A stretch of 64,000 nucleotides of DNA, from positions 1 through 64,000 of the forward strand of contig JAAFKB010000002.1 in the NCBI GenBank assembly GCA_013299055.1. Direction: 5' to 3'. Both the position numbers and the translations under genes were made by a program. This DNA is from Sphaerotilus sp. (GTDB lineage: Bacteria > Pseudomonadota > Gammaproteobacteria > Burkholderiales > Burkholderiaceae_C). How positions within the stretch are numbered: position 1 is the stretch's first letter; each line of letters starts with the position of its first letter. This document shows positions 37,306-46,959 of the stretch, one piece after another. The notes beneath the pieces were generated by a model that worked only from the letters and a program-made list of their open reading frames with translations, ran no database searches and was not told where the DNA came from.

Positions 37306-40161
37306 ATGATGCAGCAACACAGGTCGAACTCGTACCTCTTCGGCGGCAATGCCCCGTATGTCGAAGAAATGTACGAGGCGTACCTCGACAATCCGGGCTC
37401 GGTCCCGGACAACTGGCGCGACTACTTCGACGCCCTCCAGCATGTGCCTGCGGTCGATGGCTCCGACAGCCGCGACGTGGCCCACGCGCCGGTCATCGAA
37501 TCCTTCGCCCAGCGTGCCAAGGCCAACGCCTTCGCCCACAAGGCCAGCGAGACCGATCTGGCCATCGCCCGCAAGCAGGTCCACGTCCAGTCCCTGATCG
37601 CCGCCTACCGCTCGCTCGGTTCGCGCTGGGCCGACCTGGATCCGCTCAAGCGCACCGAGCGTCCCAAGATCCCCGAACTCGAACCGGCGTTCTACGACCT
37701 GGTCGAGTCCGACATGGACATCACGTTCTCGGCCACGAACACGTATTTCACCAAGGCCGACAGCATGACCTTGCGCGAGATCGTGCAGGCCCTGCGCGAG
37801 ACCTACTGCGGCACGCTCGGCGCGGAGATCATGCACATCACCGAGCCGACCGAGAAGCGGTGGTGGCAGGAGCGCCTGGAGTCGATCCGCAGCAAGCCCA
37901 CCTTCGACGCGGACAAGAAGAAGCACATCCTTGACCGCCTGACCGCTGCGGAAGGTCTGGAGCGTTTCCTCCACACCAAGTACGTCGGCCAGAAGCGTTT
38001 TTCGCTGGAAGGTGGCGAGAGCTTCATCGCCGCGATGGACGAGCTGGTGCAGTGCGCCGGCGAGAAGGGCGTGCAGGAAATCGTCATCGGCATGGCCCAC
38101 CGCGGCCGTCTGAACGTGCTCGTCAACACCCTGGGCAAGATGCCCAAGGATCTGTTCGCCGAGTTCGACCACACCGCCCCGGAAGACCTGCCGGCCGGCG
38201 ACGTGAAGTACCACCAGGGCTTCAGCTCCGACATCTCGACCCCCGGCGGCGCGGTTCACCTGAGCCTGGCGTTCAACCCGTCGCACCTCGAAATCGTCAA
38301 CCCGGTGGTCGAAGGGTCGGTGCGTGCCCGTCAGGACCGGCGCGAGGACAAGACCGGTGCGCAGGTGCTGCCGGTGCTGGTCCACGGCGACTCGGCCTTC
38401 GGCGGCCAGGGCGTGAACCAGGAAACCCTGATGCTCGCGGCCACCCGTGGCTACTCGACGGGCGGCACGGTCCACATCATCATCAACAACCAGATCGGCT
38501 TCACCACGTCCGATCCGCGCGACCTGCGCTCGACGCTGTACTGCACCGACATCGTCAAGATGATCGAGGCGCCGGTGCTGCATGTGAACGGTGACGATCC
38601 GGAAGCGGTCGTGCTGGCCACGCAGCTCGCGCTCGACTACCGCATGACCTTCCGCAAGGACATCGTGGTGGACGTGATCTGCTTCCGCAAGCTGGGCCAC
38701 AACGAGCAGGACACGCCGAGCCTGACCCAGCCGCTGATGTACAAGAAGATCAGCGCGCATCCCGGCACCCGCAAGCTCTATGCCGACAAGCTGGCCACGC
38801 AAGGTCTGGGCGAGACGCTGGGCGACGACATGGTCAAGGCCTACCGGGCCGCCATGGACGCCGGCCGCCACACCATCGACCCCGTCATCAGCAACTTCAA
38901 GAGCAAGTACGCGGTGGACTGGTCGCCGTTCCTCGGCAAGAAGTGGACCGACGCCGCCGACACCGCCATCCCGCTGACCGAGTGGAAGCGCCTGGCCGCC
39001 CGCCTGACCACCATTCCGGCGAGCGTCAACCCGCACCCGCTGGTCAAGAAGGTCTATGACGACCGCGCCGCGATGGGCCGTGGCGAGGTCAATGTCGATT
39101 GGGGCATGGGCGAGCACATGGCGTTCGCGTCGCTGGTCGCTGCTGGTTATCCGGTGCGCCTGTCGGGCGAGGACTGCGGCCGTGGCACGTTCACGCACCG
39201 CCACGCCGTGGTCCATGACCAGAAGCGCGAGAAGTGGGACGAAGGCACCTACATCCCCGCGCAGCACGTCGCCGACAACCAGGCCACCTTCACCGTCATC
39301 GACTCGATCCTGTCGGAAGAGGCGGTGCTGGGTTTCGAGTATGGCTACGCCGCCGCCGAACCCAACACGCTGACCATCTGGGAAGCCCAGTTCGGCGACT
39401 TCGCCAACGGCGCGCAGGTGGTGATCGACCAGTTCATCGCCTCGGGCGAGGTGAAGTGGGGTCGCGTCAACGGCCTGACGCTGATGCTGCCGCACGGCTA
39501 CGAAGGCCAGGGTCCGGAGCACTCCTCGGCCCGCCTGGAGCGGTTCATGCAGCTCGCCGCCGACGCCAACATGCAGATCGTGCAGCCGACCACGGCCAGC
39601 CAGATCTTCCATGTCCTGCGCCGCCAGATGGTGCGTCCGCTGCGCAAGCCGCTGGTGCTGTTCACGCCGAAATCCCTGCTGCGCAACAAGGACGCGACCT
39701 CCCCGGTGAGCGAGTTCACCAAGGGCGAGTTCCGCACCGTGATCGGCGAGCAGAAGGCCGAGATCGTGGCCGACAAGGTCAAGCGCGTGATCGCCTGTTC
39801 GGGCAAGGTCTACTACGACCTGGTCAAGAAGCGCGAAGAGAAGAAAGCCAATGACGTGGTGATCGTCCGCGTCGAGCAGCTCTACCCCTTCCCGCACAAG
39901 GCGTTTGCCAACGAGCTGAAGAAGTACCCGAACGTGACGGACCTCGTGTGGTGCCAGGACGAGCCGCAGAACCAGGGCGCCTGGTTCTTCGTGCAGCACC
40001 AGATCCACGAGAACATGCAGGAAGGCCAGCGTCTCGGCTACGCCGGTCGTGCTGCTTCTGCCTCCCCCGCCGTCGGTTACGCCCACCTGCACCAGGAGCA
40101 GCAGAAGGCGCTGCTCGACCAGGCATTCGCCAAGCTCAAGGGCTTCGTGCTGAACAAGTGA
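37306..40161 (+). CDS. sucA: 2-oxoglutarate dehydrogenase E1 component
   Basis: 951 residues from ATG at 37306, preceded by AAGGTGAG. ThDP-dependent decarboxylase of the TCA-cycle complex; transfers the succinyl group to the E2 lipoyl. The short N-terminal E2-binding arm is present (SYLFGGNAPYVEEMYEAYL), then WWQERLES, IGMAHRGRLNVLVNTLGK, SLAFNPSHLEIVNPVVEG, the ThDP-Mg region GDSAFGGQGVNQE to NNQIGFTTS, and the transketolase-like Pyr domain LSGEDCGRGTFTHRHAV. First gene of sucA-sucB-lpdA-zapE. Control by the leader RNA is likely. Confidence 0.97.
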   Translation: MMQQHRSNSYLFGGNAPYVEEMYEAYLDNPGSVPDNWRDYFDALQHVPAVDGSDSRDVAHAPVIESFAQRAKANAFAHKASETDLAIARKQVHVQSLIAAYRSLGSRWADLDPLKRTERPKIPELEPAFYDLVESDMDITFSATNTYFTKADSMTLREIVQALRETYCGTLGAEIMHITEPTEKRWWQERLESIRSKPTFDADKKKHILDRLTAAEGLERFLHTKYVGQKRFSLEGGESFIAAMDELVQCAGEKGVQEIVIGMAHRGRLNVLVNTLGKMPKDLFAEFDHTAPEDLPAGDVKYHQGFSSDISTPGGAVHLSLAFNPSHLEIVNPVVEGSVRARQDRREDKTGAQVLPVLVHGDSAFGGQGVNQETLMLAATRGYSTGGTVHIIINNQIGFTTSDPRDLRSTLYCTDIVKMIEAPVLHVNGDDPEAVVLATQLALDYRMTFRKDIVVDVICFRKLGHNEQDTPSLTQPLMYKKISAHPGTRKLYADKLATQGLGETLGDDMVKAYRAAMDAGRHTIDPVISNFKSKYAVDWSPFLGKKWTDAADTAIPLTEWKRLAARLTTIPASVNPHPLVKKVYDDRAAMGRGEVNVDWGMGEHMAFASLVAAGYPVRLSGEDCGRGTFTHRHAVVHDQKREKWDEGTYIPAQHVADNQATFTVIDSILSEEAVLGFEYGYAAAEPNTLTIWEAQFGDFANGAQVVIDQFIASGEVKWGRVNGLTLMLPHGYEGQGPEHSSARLERFMQLAADANMQIVQPTTASQIFHVLRRQMVRPLRKPLVLFTPKSLLRNKDATSPVSEFTKGEFRTVIGEQKAEIVADKVKRVIACSGKVYYDLVKKREEKKANDVVIVRVEQLYPFPHKAFANELKKYPNVTDLVWCQDEPQNQGAWFFVQHQIHENMQEGQRLGYAGRAASASPAVGYAHLHQEQQKALLDQAFAKLKGFVLNK

Positions 40162-40170
40162 CCTGGACCG

Positions 40171-40192
40171 GAGGCCGCACCCCCGCGGCCTC
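40171..40192 (+). other. Intercistronic hairpin between sucA and sucB
   Basis: GAGGCCGC (40171-40178) and GCGGCCTC (40185-40192) form a perfect 8-bp stem with loop ACCCCC. No U-tract follows, so mRNA stabilisation or processing is likelier than termination. Confidence 0.5.
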
Positions 40193-40223
40193 TCCTCGCT
40201 AACTTCACAAGATTCGAACCACC

Positions 40224-41456
40224 ATGACCATCGTAGAAATCAAAGTCCCCCAGTTGTCCGAGTCGGTTGCGGAAGCGACCATGCTGCAGTGGAAGAAGAA
40301 GCCCGGTGATACCGTGGCGATCGATGAAATCCTCATCGAGATCGAGACCGACAAGGTCGTGCTCGAAGTGCCGGCACCGGCTGCGGGCGTGCTGGTCGAG
40401 CTGGTCGTGGGTGACGGCGGTACCGTCGCCAGCGAACAGGTGATCGCCCGGATCGACACCGAAGGCAAGGGGGCCGTTGTGGCCGCCGCTCCTGCCGCTG
40501 CTGTGGTTGCCGCCGCTCCGGCCGCTGCCGCCAGCAAGGGCGATGTCGCCATGCCGGCCGCTGCCAAGCTGCTGGCTGACAACGGCCTGAGCGTGCGCGA
40601 TGTTGCCGGCTCCGGCAAGGACGGTCGCGTCACCAAGGGCGACGTGCTCGGCGCCGTGGCTGCCGGTGCCAAGGCCGCTCCTGCCCCAGTGGCGGCTCCG
40701 GTGGCTGCCAAGCCGCTGCCGGCTGTGGCCGTTGCCGCTCCGGTGAGCCTGGGTGACCGCTCGGAACAGCGCGTGCCGATGAGCCGCCTGCGTGCCCGCG
40801 TGGCCGAGCGCCTGCTGCAGTCGCAGTCGCAGAACGCCATCCTGACCACGTTCAACGAAGTGAACATGGCGCCGGTCATGGACATGCGCAAGCGGTTCCA
40901 GGACAAGTTCGAGAAGGAGCACGGCATCAAGCTCGGCTTCATGTCGTTCTTCGTCAAGGCTGCCGTGGCCGCGCTGAAGAAGTTCCCGGTGCTGAACGCC
41001 TCGGTGGACGGCAATGACATCGTCTACCACGGCTACTTCGACATCGGCATCGCCGTCGGCACGCCGCGTGGTCTGGTGGTGCCGATCCTGCGCAACGCCG
41101 ACCAGATGAGCTTCGCCGACATCGAGCTGAAGATCGCCGAGTTTGGCAAGAAGGCCAAGGAAGGCAAGATCTCGATGGACGATCTGACGGGCGGCACGTT
41201 CTCGATCTCGAACGGCGGCACCTTCGGCTCCATGCTGTCCACGCCGATCATCAACCCGCCGCAGTCGGCCATCCTGGGCGTTCACGCGACCAAGGACCGC
41301 GCGGTGGTCGAGAACGGCCAGGTCGTGGTGCGCCCGATCAACTACCTCGCCATGTCCTACGACCACCGCATCATCGACGGCCGCGAAGCCGTCCTGGGTC
41401 TGGTGACGATGAAGGACGCGCTGGAAGACCCGGCCCGCCTGCTGTTCGACATCTGA
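40224..41456 (+). CDS. sucB: Dihydrolipoyllysine-residue succinyltransferase (2-oxoglutarate dehydrogenase E2)
   Basis: 410 residues. Lipoyl domain (1-77) with the attachment Lys44 in [11 protein letters not shown]; Ala/Pro linker; peripheral subunit-binding domain (~109-145, [32 protein letters not shown]); a second Ala-rich linker; and the catalytic core (~185-410) ending in [12 protein letters not shown] with catalytic His381 and Asp385. It forms the 24-meric core carrying succinyl from E1 to CoA. Single lipoyl domain as usual for SucB. Confidence 0.97.
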   Translation: MTIVEIKVPQLSESVAEATMLQWKKKPGDTVAIDEILIEIETDKVVLEVPAPAAGVLVELVVGDGGTVASEQVIARIDTEGKGAVVAAAPAAAVVAAAPAAAASKGDVAMPAAAKLLADNGLSVRDVAGSGKDGRVTKGDVLGAVAAGAKAAPAPVAAPVAAKPLPAVAVAAPVSLGDRSEQRVPMSRLRARVAERLLQSQSQNAILTTFNEVNMAPVMDMRKRFQDKFEKEHGIKLGFMSFFVKAAVAALKKFPVLNASVDGNDIVYHGYFDIGIAVGTPRGLVVPILRNADQMSFADIELKIAEFGKKAKEGKISMDDLTGGTFSISNGGTFGSMLSTPIINPPQSAILGVHATKDRAVVENGQVVVRPINYLAMSYDHRIIDGREAVLGLVTMKDALEDPARLLFDI

Positions 41457-41489
41457 TCGACCCTCGATCGACACCGCGTCAGTCGCAAG

Positions 41490-41509
41490 CGCCCCTTCGG
41501 GGGCGTTTT
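41490..41509 (+). terminator. Short hairpin with T4 between sucB and lpdA
   Basis: CGCCCC-TTCG-GGGGCG, a 6-bp stem with UUCG loop, followed by TTTT. Probably a weak or partial terminator that could lower lpdA output relative to sucAB. Confidence 0.6.
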
Positions 41510-41547
41510 GCCAAGTTCGCCCAGTTTTCAGGATTCAGGAATTCACC

Positions 41548-42975
41548 ATGTCCAAGCAATTTGATGTCGTCGTCATCGGCGGCGGCCCCGGTGGCTACAT
41601 CGCCGCGATCCGCGCAGCGCAACTGGGTTTCCAGGTCGCCTGCATCGACGAGTGGAAGAACGACAAGGGTGGCCCGGCCCCCGGCGGCACCTGCACCAAC
41701 GTCGGCTGCATCCCGTCCAAGGCCCTGCTGCAGTCGTCGGAGCATTTCGACCACGCCGCCCACCACTTCAACGACCACGGCATCAGCCTGGACAACCTGA
41801 AGATGGACGTGGCCAGGATGGTCGGCCGCAAGAACACCGTCGTGAAACAGAACAACGACGGCATCCTGTTCCTGCTGAAGAAGAACAAGGTCAGCTTCTT
41901 CCACGGCCGTGGTTCGTTCGCCAAGGCGGTCGAGGGTGGCTATGAAATCAACGTCGCCGGCGCTGCCAACGAGGTGCTGACGGCCAAGAACGTCATCGTC
42001 GCGACCGGCTCCAACGCCCGTGCGCTGCCGGGTGCCGCGTTCGACGAGGACAAGATCCTGTCGAACGATGGCGCGCTGCGCTTGGGTGCGGTGCCGGCCA
42101 CGCTGGGCGTGATCGGTTCGGGCGTGATCGGGCTGGAGATGGGTTCGGTCTGGCGCCGCCTGGGTGCGGAAGTCACCATCCTGGAGGCGATGCCCGGTTT
42201 CCTGGGCGCTGCCGACGAAGGCGTGGCCAAGGAAGCCCTGAAGGCGTTCAAGAAGCAGGGCCTGAAGTTCGAGTTCGGCGTGAAGATCTCCAAGGTCGAT
42301 GCGTCGGGCGAGGGCGTGGTCGTGTCCTTCGCCGATGCCAAGGGCGTGGAGCAGACGCTGGCGGTGGACAAGCTGATCGTGTCGATCGGCCGCGTCGCCA
42401 ACACCATCGGCCTGAACCCGGAAGCGGTCGGTCTGGCTCTGGACGATCGCGGCATGGTGGTCGTGGACGGCGATTGCAAGACCAACCTGCCGGGCGTGTG
42501 GGCGGTCGGTGATGTGGTGCGCGGCCCGATGCTGGCGCACAAGGCGGAAGAAGAGGGCGTTGCCGTCGCCGAGCGCATCGCCGGTCAGCATGGCCACGTC
42601 AACTTCGCGACCATCCCCTGGGTGATCTACACCAGCCCGGAAATCGCCTGGGTCGGCCGCACCGAGCAGCAGCTCAAGGCGGACGGCGTCGCGTACAAGG
42701 CAGGCCAGTTCCCCTTCCTGGCCAACGGCCGCGCCCGTGCGCTGGGGGACACCACCGGCTTCGTCAAGTTCCTGGCCGACGCCACGACCGACGAGATCCT
42801 GGGCGTCCACATCGTCGGCCCGATGGCATCCGAGCTGATTTCGGAAGCCGTCGTGGCGATGGAGTTCAAGGCTTCGGCCGAGGACATTGCCCGCATCTGC
42901 CACGCGCATCCCTCGCTGTCGGAGGCCACCAAGGAAGCGGCGCTGGCCGTGGACAAGCGCACGCTGAACTTCTGA
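41548..42975 (+). CDS. lpdA: Dihydrolipoyl dehydrogenase (E3)
   Basis: 475 residues. FAD-binding motif [14 protein letters not shown] (8-21), redox-active disulfide [13 protein letters not shown] (Cys49, Cys54), NAD-binding [17 protein letters not shown], second FAD motif [22 protein letters not shown], and the C-terminal catalytic His454 in HAHPSLSE (452-459). Reoxidises dihydrolipoamide of the 2-oxoglutarate dehydrogenase E2. Third gene of the cluster, 91 nt after sucB across the weak terminator. Confidence 0.97.
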   Translation: MSKQFDVVVIGGGPGGYIAAIRAAQLGFQVACIDEWKNDKGGPAPGGTCTNVGCIPSKALLQSSEHFDHAAHHFNDHGISLDNLKMDVARMVGRKNTVVKQNNDGILFLLKKNKVSFFHGRGSFAKAVEGGYEINVAGAANEVLTAKNVIVATGSNARALPGAAFDEDKILSNDGALRLGAVPATLGVIGSGVIGLEMGSVWRRLGAEVTILEAMPGFLGAADEGVAKEALKAFKKQGLKFEFGVKISKVDASGEGVVVSFADAKGVEQTLAVDKLIVSIGRVANTIGLNPEAVGLALDDRGMVVVDGDCKTNLPGVWAVGDVVRGPMLAHKAEEEGVAVAERIAGQHGHVNFATIPWVIYTSPEIAWVGRTEQQLKADGVAYKAGQFPFLANGRARALGDTTGFVKFLADATTDEILGVHIVGPMASELISEAVVAMEFKASAEDIARICHAHPSLSEATKEAALAVDKRTLNF

Positions 42976-42999
42976 GCAGACTGAACGGATCGACCTGCC

Positions 43000-44100
43000 A
43001 TGCCCACCGTCACCGAGATCTACCACCAGACCTTGGCCGAACGCGGCTACCAGGCCGATCCGGCCCAGTTGCGTGCCGTGGCCGCCTTGCAGCGTTGCCA
43101 GGACGAATGGATCGCCTACAAGTCACGCCGCAGCAATGCGCTGACCAAGGCGCTCATCCGTCCGCCGCTGCCGCGCGGTGTCTACATGCACGGCGGGGTG
43201 GGGCGCGGGAAAAGCTTCCTGATGGACAGCTTCTTCCAGGCCGTGCCGCTGCAGCGCAAGACACGGCTGCATTTCCACGAGTTCATGCGCGAAGTCCACC
43301 GCGAGCTGCAGGAACTCAAGGGCATCGCCAACCCGCTGGACGAGCTGGGCAAGCGCATCGGGCGGCGCTTCCGGCTGATCTGCTTCGACGAGTTCCACGT
43401 CGCGGATGTCACCGACGCGATGATCCTGCACCGGCTGCTCGACGCGATGTACGCCAACCGCGTGTCGATCATCACCACGTCGAACTTCCACCCGGACGGG
43501 CTGTACCCGAACGGCCTGCACCGCGACCGCATCCTGCCGGCGATCGAGCTGTTGAAAGCCAAGCTCGAAGTCATCAACGTGGACAACGGCACCGACTACC
43601 GGCGCCGCACGCTGCAGCACGTCCAGCTCTACCACACGCCGCTGGGTGCGCAGGCCGACGCCGCGATGACGCAGGCGTTCGACGAGCTGGCCGAGGTCAA
43701 GGACGAGTCCCCCGAGCTGCGCATCGAGAGCCGCACGATCCAGGCGCGGCGCAAGGCGGGCGGGGTGGTGTGGTTCGATTTCAAGCAGCTCTGCGGCGGC
43801 CCACGCTCGCAGAACGACTACCTGGAGCTGGCCACGCAGTTCCACACGCTGCTGCTGTCGGACGTGCCGATGATGCCGCCGCGGCTGGCGTCCGAGGCAC
43901 GGCGCTTCACCTGGCTGATCGACGTGCTCTACGACCGGCGCGTCAAGCTGATCCTGTCAGCCGCCGTGCCGCCGGAGCAGCTCTACACCGAAGGCCCGAT
44001 GTCGCACGAGTTTCCCCGCACGGTGTCGCGGCTGACCGAGATGCAGTCCGAGGAGTTCCTGGCGCTGGAGCGGCGCGACGTGGACACGTCGCTGACCTGA
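43000..44100 (+). CDS. zapE: Cell division protein ZapE (AFG1-like ATPase)
   Basis: 366 residues. Walker A MHGGVGRGKS (63-72), FMREVHRELQ, Walker B LICFDEFHVADVTDAMIL, sensor 1 ITTSNFHPDGLYPNGLHRDRILPAI, and the family tail FTWLIDVLYDRRVKLILSAAVPP. ZapE is a peripheral AAA+-like ATPase that acts on FtsZ late in division; eukaryotic AFG1 homologs act in mitochondrial protein quality control. It follows lpdA by 24 nt, the standard placement in Burkholderiales. Confidence 0.94.
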   Translation: MPTVTEIYHQTLAERGYQADPAQLRAVAALQRCQDEWIAYKSRRSNALTKALIRPPLPRGVYMHGGVGRGKSFLMDSFFQAVPLQRKTRLHFHEFMREVHRELQELKGIANPLDELGKRIGRRFRLICFDEFHVADVTDAMILHRLLDAMYANRVSIITTSNFHPDGLYPNGLHRDRILPAIELLKAKLEVINVDNGTDYRRRTLQHVQLYHTPLGAQADAAMTQAFDELAEVKDESPELRIESRTIQARRKAGGVVWFDFKQLCGGPRSQNDYLELATQFHTLLLSDVPMMPPRLASEARRFTWLIDVLYDRRVKLILSAAVPPEQLYTEGPMSHEFPRTVSRLTEMQSEEFLALERRDVDTSLT

Positions 44101-44118
44101 ACCTCGACCGTAGCAGTC

Positions 44119-44886
44119 TCAGCCCAGCGTGTCGAGCCGAACGAGGGCGAGCGAGAGGTTGTCGCCGCCGCCGCGGGCCCGCTGGCGCGCCTTGCTGATC
44201 AGCATCTTGCTGGCGTCACGCGGCTTGAGCGCGTTGACGATGGTGCCCAGCTCGCGGCTGGTGAAGTAGTGCCACAGCCCGTCGCTGCACACCAGCAGCG
44301 AGTCCCCCGTCTCCAGCCGGTCCAGCCGGGCCAGCGTGATCGGCGGGTCTTCGTCGGCGCCGAGGCAGCCGGTCAGCAGGTGGGCGTGCGGGTGGTCGTT
44401 GGCCTCTTCCTCGTCGATCTCGCCGTCTTCCACCATGCGCTGCACCAGCGAGTGATCGAAGGTGCGCGTCATCATGTTCGAGCCGCGGAAGGTGTATACC
44501 CGCGAGTCGCCCGCGTGGATGATGTGGCACTCGCGGTTGGGCAGGATGAGGAAGGCGGCCAGCGTGCTGTGCGGCTCCTGCTCGGAGGTGATCGCGGTCA
44601 GCTTGATCATGAGGTGCGATTCGAGCACGATCTTGCGCAGCAGCTCGGACGCGGAGTCCTTGGCCGGCGCGAACCGCTCGAACAGCTGGCGGGCGATCAG
44701 CAGCACCTGGTCGGCCGCCTTGCGCCCACCGCTCTTGCCGCCCATGCCGTCGGCCAGGATCGCGAGCAGGCAACCGTCAGCGCGGGGGTGCGTGAAGACC
44801 TCCACCTGATCTTGTTGATACAGTCGATCACCGCGGTCAATGCCTGTGGCCGCCAATAATCGATATCCAGGGGAGTCCGGTGTCAT
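44119..44886 (-). CDS. PP2C-family serine/threonine protein phosphatase
   Basis: 255 residues from ATG at 44886. Metal-dependent phosphatase motifs: RGDRLYQQDQVEVF (motif 1 with QD), LAILADGMGGKSGGRKA (motif 2), HSTLAAFLI, IIHAGDSRVYTFR, HLLTGCLGAD, LLVCSDGLW and GGGDNLSLALVRL. These coordinate two or three Mg/Mn ions. No transmembrane segment, so cytoplasmic. No Ser/Thr kinase is adjacent. A -10 box TATAGT lies 7 nt before the ATG, suggesting a leaderless mRNA. Partner substrates are not evident. Confidence 0.92.
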   Translation of the reverse strand: MTPDSPGYRLLAATGIDRGDRLYQQDQVEVFTHPRADGCLLAILADGMGGKSGGRKAADQVLLIARQLFERFAPAKDSASELLRKIVLESHLMIKLTAITSEQEPHSTLAAFLILPNRECHIIHAGDSRVYTFRGSNMMTRTFDHSLVQRMVEDGEIDEEEANDHPHAHLLTGCLGADEDPPITLARLDRLETGDSLLVCSDGLWHYFTSRELGTIVNALKPRDASKMLISKARQRARGGGDNLSLALVRLDTLG

Positions 44887-44893
44887 GGCGAAA

Positions 44894-44899
44894 ACTATA
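44894..44899 (-). promoter_or_regulatory. Candidate -10 of the PP2C phosphatase gene, leaderless transcript predicted
   Basis: TATAGT on the minus strand is 7 nt before the ATG at 44886. On the plus strand the same bases overlap TATAAA (44896-44901), a candidate -10 for dinG, so the 39-nt gap may hold two overlapping divergent promoters. Confidence 0.45.
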
Positions 44900-44925
44900 A
44901 ACGGTTCACCCCCCATTTCCGGCCG

Positions 44926-46944
44926 ATGATGCAAATGCCAGCGCCAATACCGGCAATCCGCGCACGATCTGCCTTGCGCGATGAAGTGGCCCGCGCCTTC
45001 GCGGCCGAGGGAGACCTGGCCCGCGCCGCGCCGCGCTTCCAGCCCCGCGAGGTCCAGACCACGCTGGCTGACGCGGTGGCCGAGACGCTGGAGTCGCGCA
45101 GCGTGCTGGTGGCCGAGGCGGGCACGGGGGTGGGCAAGACCTATGCCTACCTGGTGCCGCTGCTGCTGTCGGGCCTGCGTGCGATGGTCAGCACGGCCAC
45201 CAAGAGCCTGCAAGACCAGCTCTTCCTGCGCGATCTGCCGGGTTTGATGCGCATCTTCGGCTTGCCGGTCCAGATCGCGCTGCTCAAGGGACGGGGCGCC
45301 TACCTGTGCCTGCACCGCATGGAGCAGGCCCGCCACGCCCAGGACTGGCCCAACCCGCAGACCCTGCGCCAGCTCGCCCGCATCGAGGTCTGGGCGCAGA
45401 GCACCCGCAGCGGCGATCTGGCCGAACTCGACACCCTGGACGAACGCTCGCCGGTGATTCCGCTGGTCACGTCCAGCCGCGAGAACTGCCTCGGCAGCGA
45501 ATGCCCGAAATTCCGACAGTGCCACGTCGTGCAGGCGCGGCGGCTGGCGTTGCAGGCCGACATCGTGGTCGTCAACCACCACCTGTTCTTCGCCGACATG
45601 GCGCTCAAGGACACCGGGATGGCCGAGCTGCTGCCCACGGTGGACGCCGTGGTCTTCGACGAGGCGCACCAGCTCAACGAGGCCGGCGTGCAGTTCCTGG
45701 GCAAGCTGCTCGGCACCAGCCAGTTGCTGGACTTCAGCCGTGACCTGCTGGCCATCGGGCTGACGGAGGCCCGTGGCTTCGGTCCGTGGACGGAGCTGGC
45801 GGCCCGCTGCGAGCTGGCGGCGCGGGAGCTGCGGCTGGCGAGTGCCGGGCCGCTGCGCGGGGCCGTGCGGCTGCGCTGGGAGGAGCGGGCGACGCAGCCA
45901 GCCTTTGCCGAGGCGCTGCAGCGTGTGCTCGCTGTCTGCCAGGAGGCGCGCACCCACCTCGCCCATGTGGACAACGGCGGGCCGGATCTGGCCAAGCTGG
46001 ACGACCGGGCGCGGCTGCTGGCGGCGCGGGCCGAGGCGTTCCTGCAGCCGGCGGCGCCGGACCATGTGCGCTGGATCGACCTGACCGCCCACCAGGCGCG
46101 GCTGACCGAGGCCCCGCTCGACATCCGCGAGACGCTGCGGGCGCAGGTCGAGGGCGGCAGCCGGGCGTGGCTCTTCACCTCGGCGACGCTGGGCCACGAT
46201 GCGGCGCTGAGCTGGTTCACGCGCAGCGTCGGCATGGAGGAGGCGCGCACCTTGCAGGCGGGCAGCCCCTTCGACTACGCGGCCCACGCCCGCCTGTTTG
46301 TGCCGACGCGTTTCCCCAAGCCGGGCGAGGCGGCGCATCCGGGGGCGGTGGCGGCGCTGGCCGGGCGGTGCGCGCTGGCGCTGGGCGGTCGCACCTTCGT
46401 GCTGACGACGACGCTGCGGGCCTTGCAGCAGATCGGTGCTGCGCTGCGTGAACAGCTCGCTGCAGACGGCATCCAAGTCTTCGTGCAAGGGGAGGCGCCG
46501 AAGCGGGCGATGCTGGCGCAGTTCCTGGCGGCGCCGCGCGGGGTGCTGGTCGGCTCGCACAGCTTCTGGGAGGGGATCGACGTGCCGGGGGATGCACTGC
46601 AATGCGTGTTGATCGACAAGCTGCCGTTTCCGCCGCCCAACGATCCGCTGGCGGAGGCCCGTAGCCGCCAGATCGAGGCCGAAGGCGGCAATGCGTTCCA
46701 CGACTACTTCATCCCCGAGACGGCGATCGCGCTGAAGCAGGGCGCCGGTCGGTTGATCCGCAGCGAGCGCGACCGCGGGCTGCTGGTGGTGTGCGACAGC
46801 CGGCTGGTGCAGATGCCTTATGGGCGGCGGCTGCGGGCGGCGCTGCCGGCGATGGCACCGCTGGGGACGGAGGACGAGGCGCTGGACTGGCTCAGGACGC
46901 TGGCCGAAGGGCACGCCGTGCCACGCGGGGTGGCGCCGGTGTAG
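44926..46944 (+). CDS. DinG/YoaA-type ATP-dependent DNA helicase
   Basis: 672 residues. XPD-like superfamily 2 helicase: Walker A AEAGTGVGKT (63-72), STATKSLQDQL, four Cys for an iron-sulfur cluster at 128, 188, 193 and 199 (YLCL, ENCLGSECPKFRQC), VVNHHLFFAD, DEAH (245-248), TSATLG, GSHSFWEGIDVPG and QGAGRLIRSERDRG. Unwinds 5'-3', acting on D-loops, R-loops or replication blocks. Length fits YoaA/DinG without the N-terminal exonuclease seen in Gram-positives. Divergent from the phosphatase. Confidence 0.93.
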   Translation: MMQMPAPIPAIRARSALRDEVARAFAAEGDLARAAPRFQPREVQTTLADAVAETLESRSVLVAEAGTGVGKTYAYLVPLLLSGLRAMVSTATKSLQDQLFLRDLPGLMRIFGLPVQIALLKGRGAYLCLHRMEQARHAQDWPNPQTLRQLARIEVWAQSTRSGDLAELDTLDERSPVIPLVTSSRENCLGSECPKFRQCHVVQARRLALQADIVVVNHHLFFADMALKDTGMAELLPTVDAVVFDEAHQLNEAGVQFLGKLLGTSQLLDFSRDLLAIGLTEARGFGPWTELAARCELAARELRLASAGPLRGAVRLRWEERATQPAFAEALQRVLAVCQEARTHLAHVDNGGPDLAKLDDRARLLAARAEAFLQPAAPDHVRWIDLTAHQARLTEAPLDIRETLRAQVEGGSRAWLFTSATLGHDAALSWFTRSVGMEEARTLQAGSPFDYAAHARLFVPTRFPKPGEAAHPGAVAALAGRCALALGGRTFVLTTTLRALQQIGAALREQLAADGIQVFVQGEAPKRAMLAQFLAAPRGVLVGSHSFWEGIDVPGDALQCVLIDKLPFPPPNDPLAEARSRQIEAEGGNAFHDYFIPETAIALKQGAGRLIRSERDRGLLVVCDSRLVQMPYGRRLRAALPAMAPLGTEDEALDWLRTLAEGHAVPRGVAPV

Positions 46945-46959
46945 CGTGGAGACGGCCCG

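Noticed and set aside
37237..40092. A 951-codon open frame antisense to sucA
   Set aside because: It mirrors the GC-rich codon pattern of sucA, is rich in His/Arg/Val/Leu shadow residues and shows no motif; sucA is fully conserved on the other strand.
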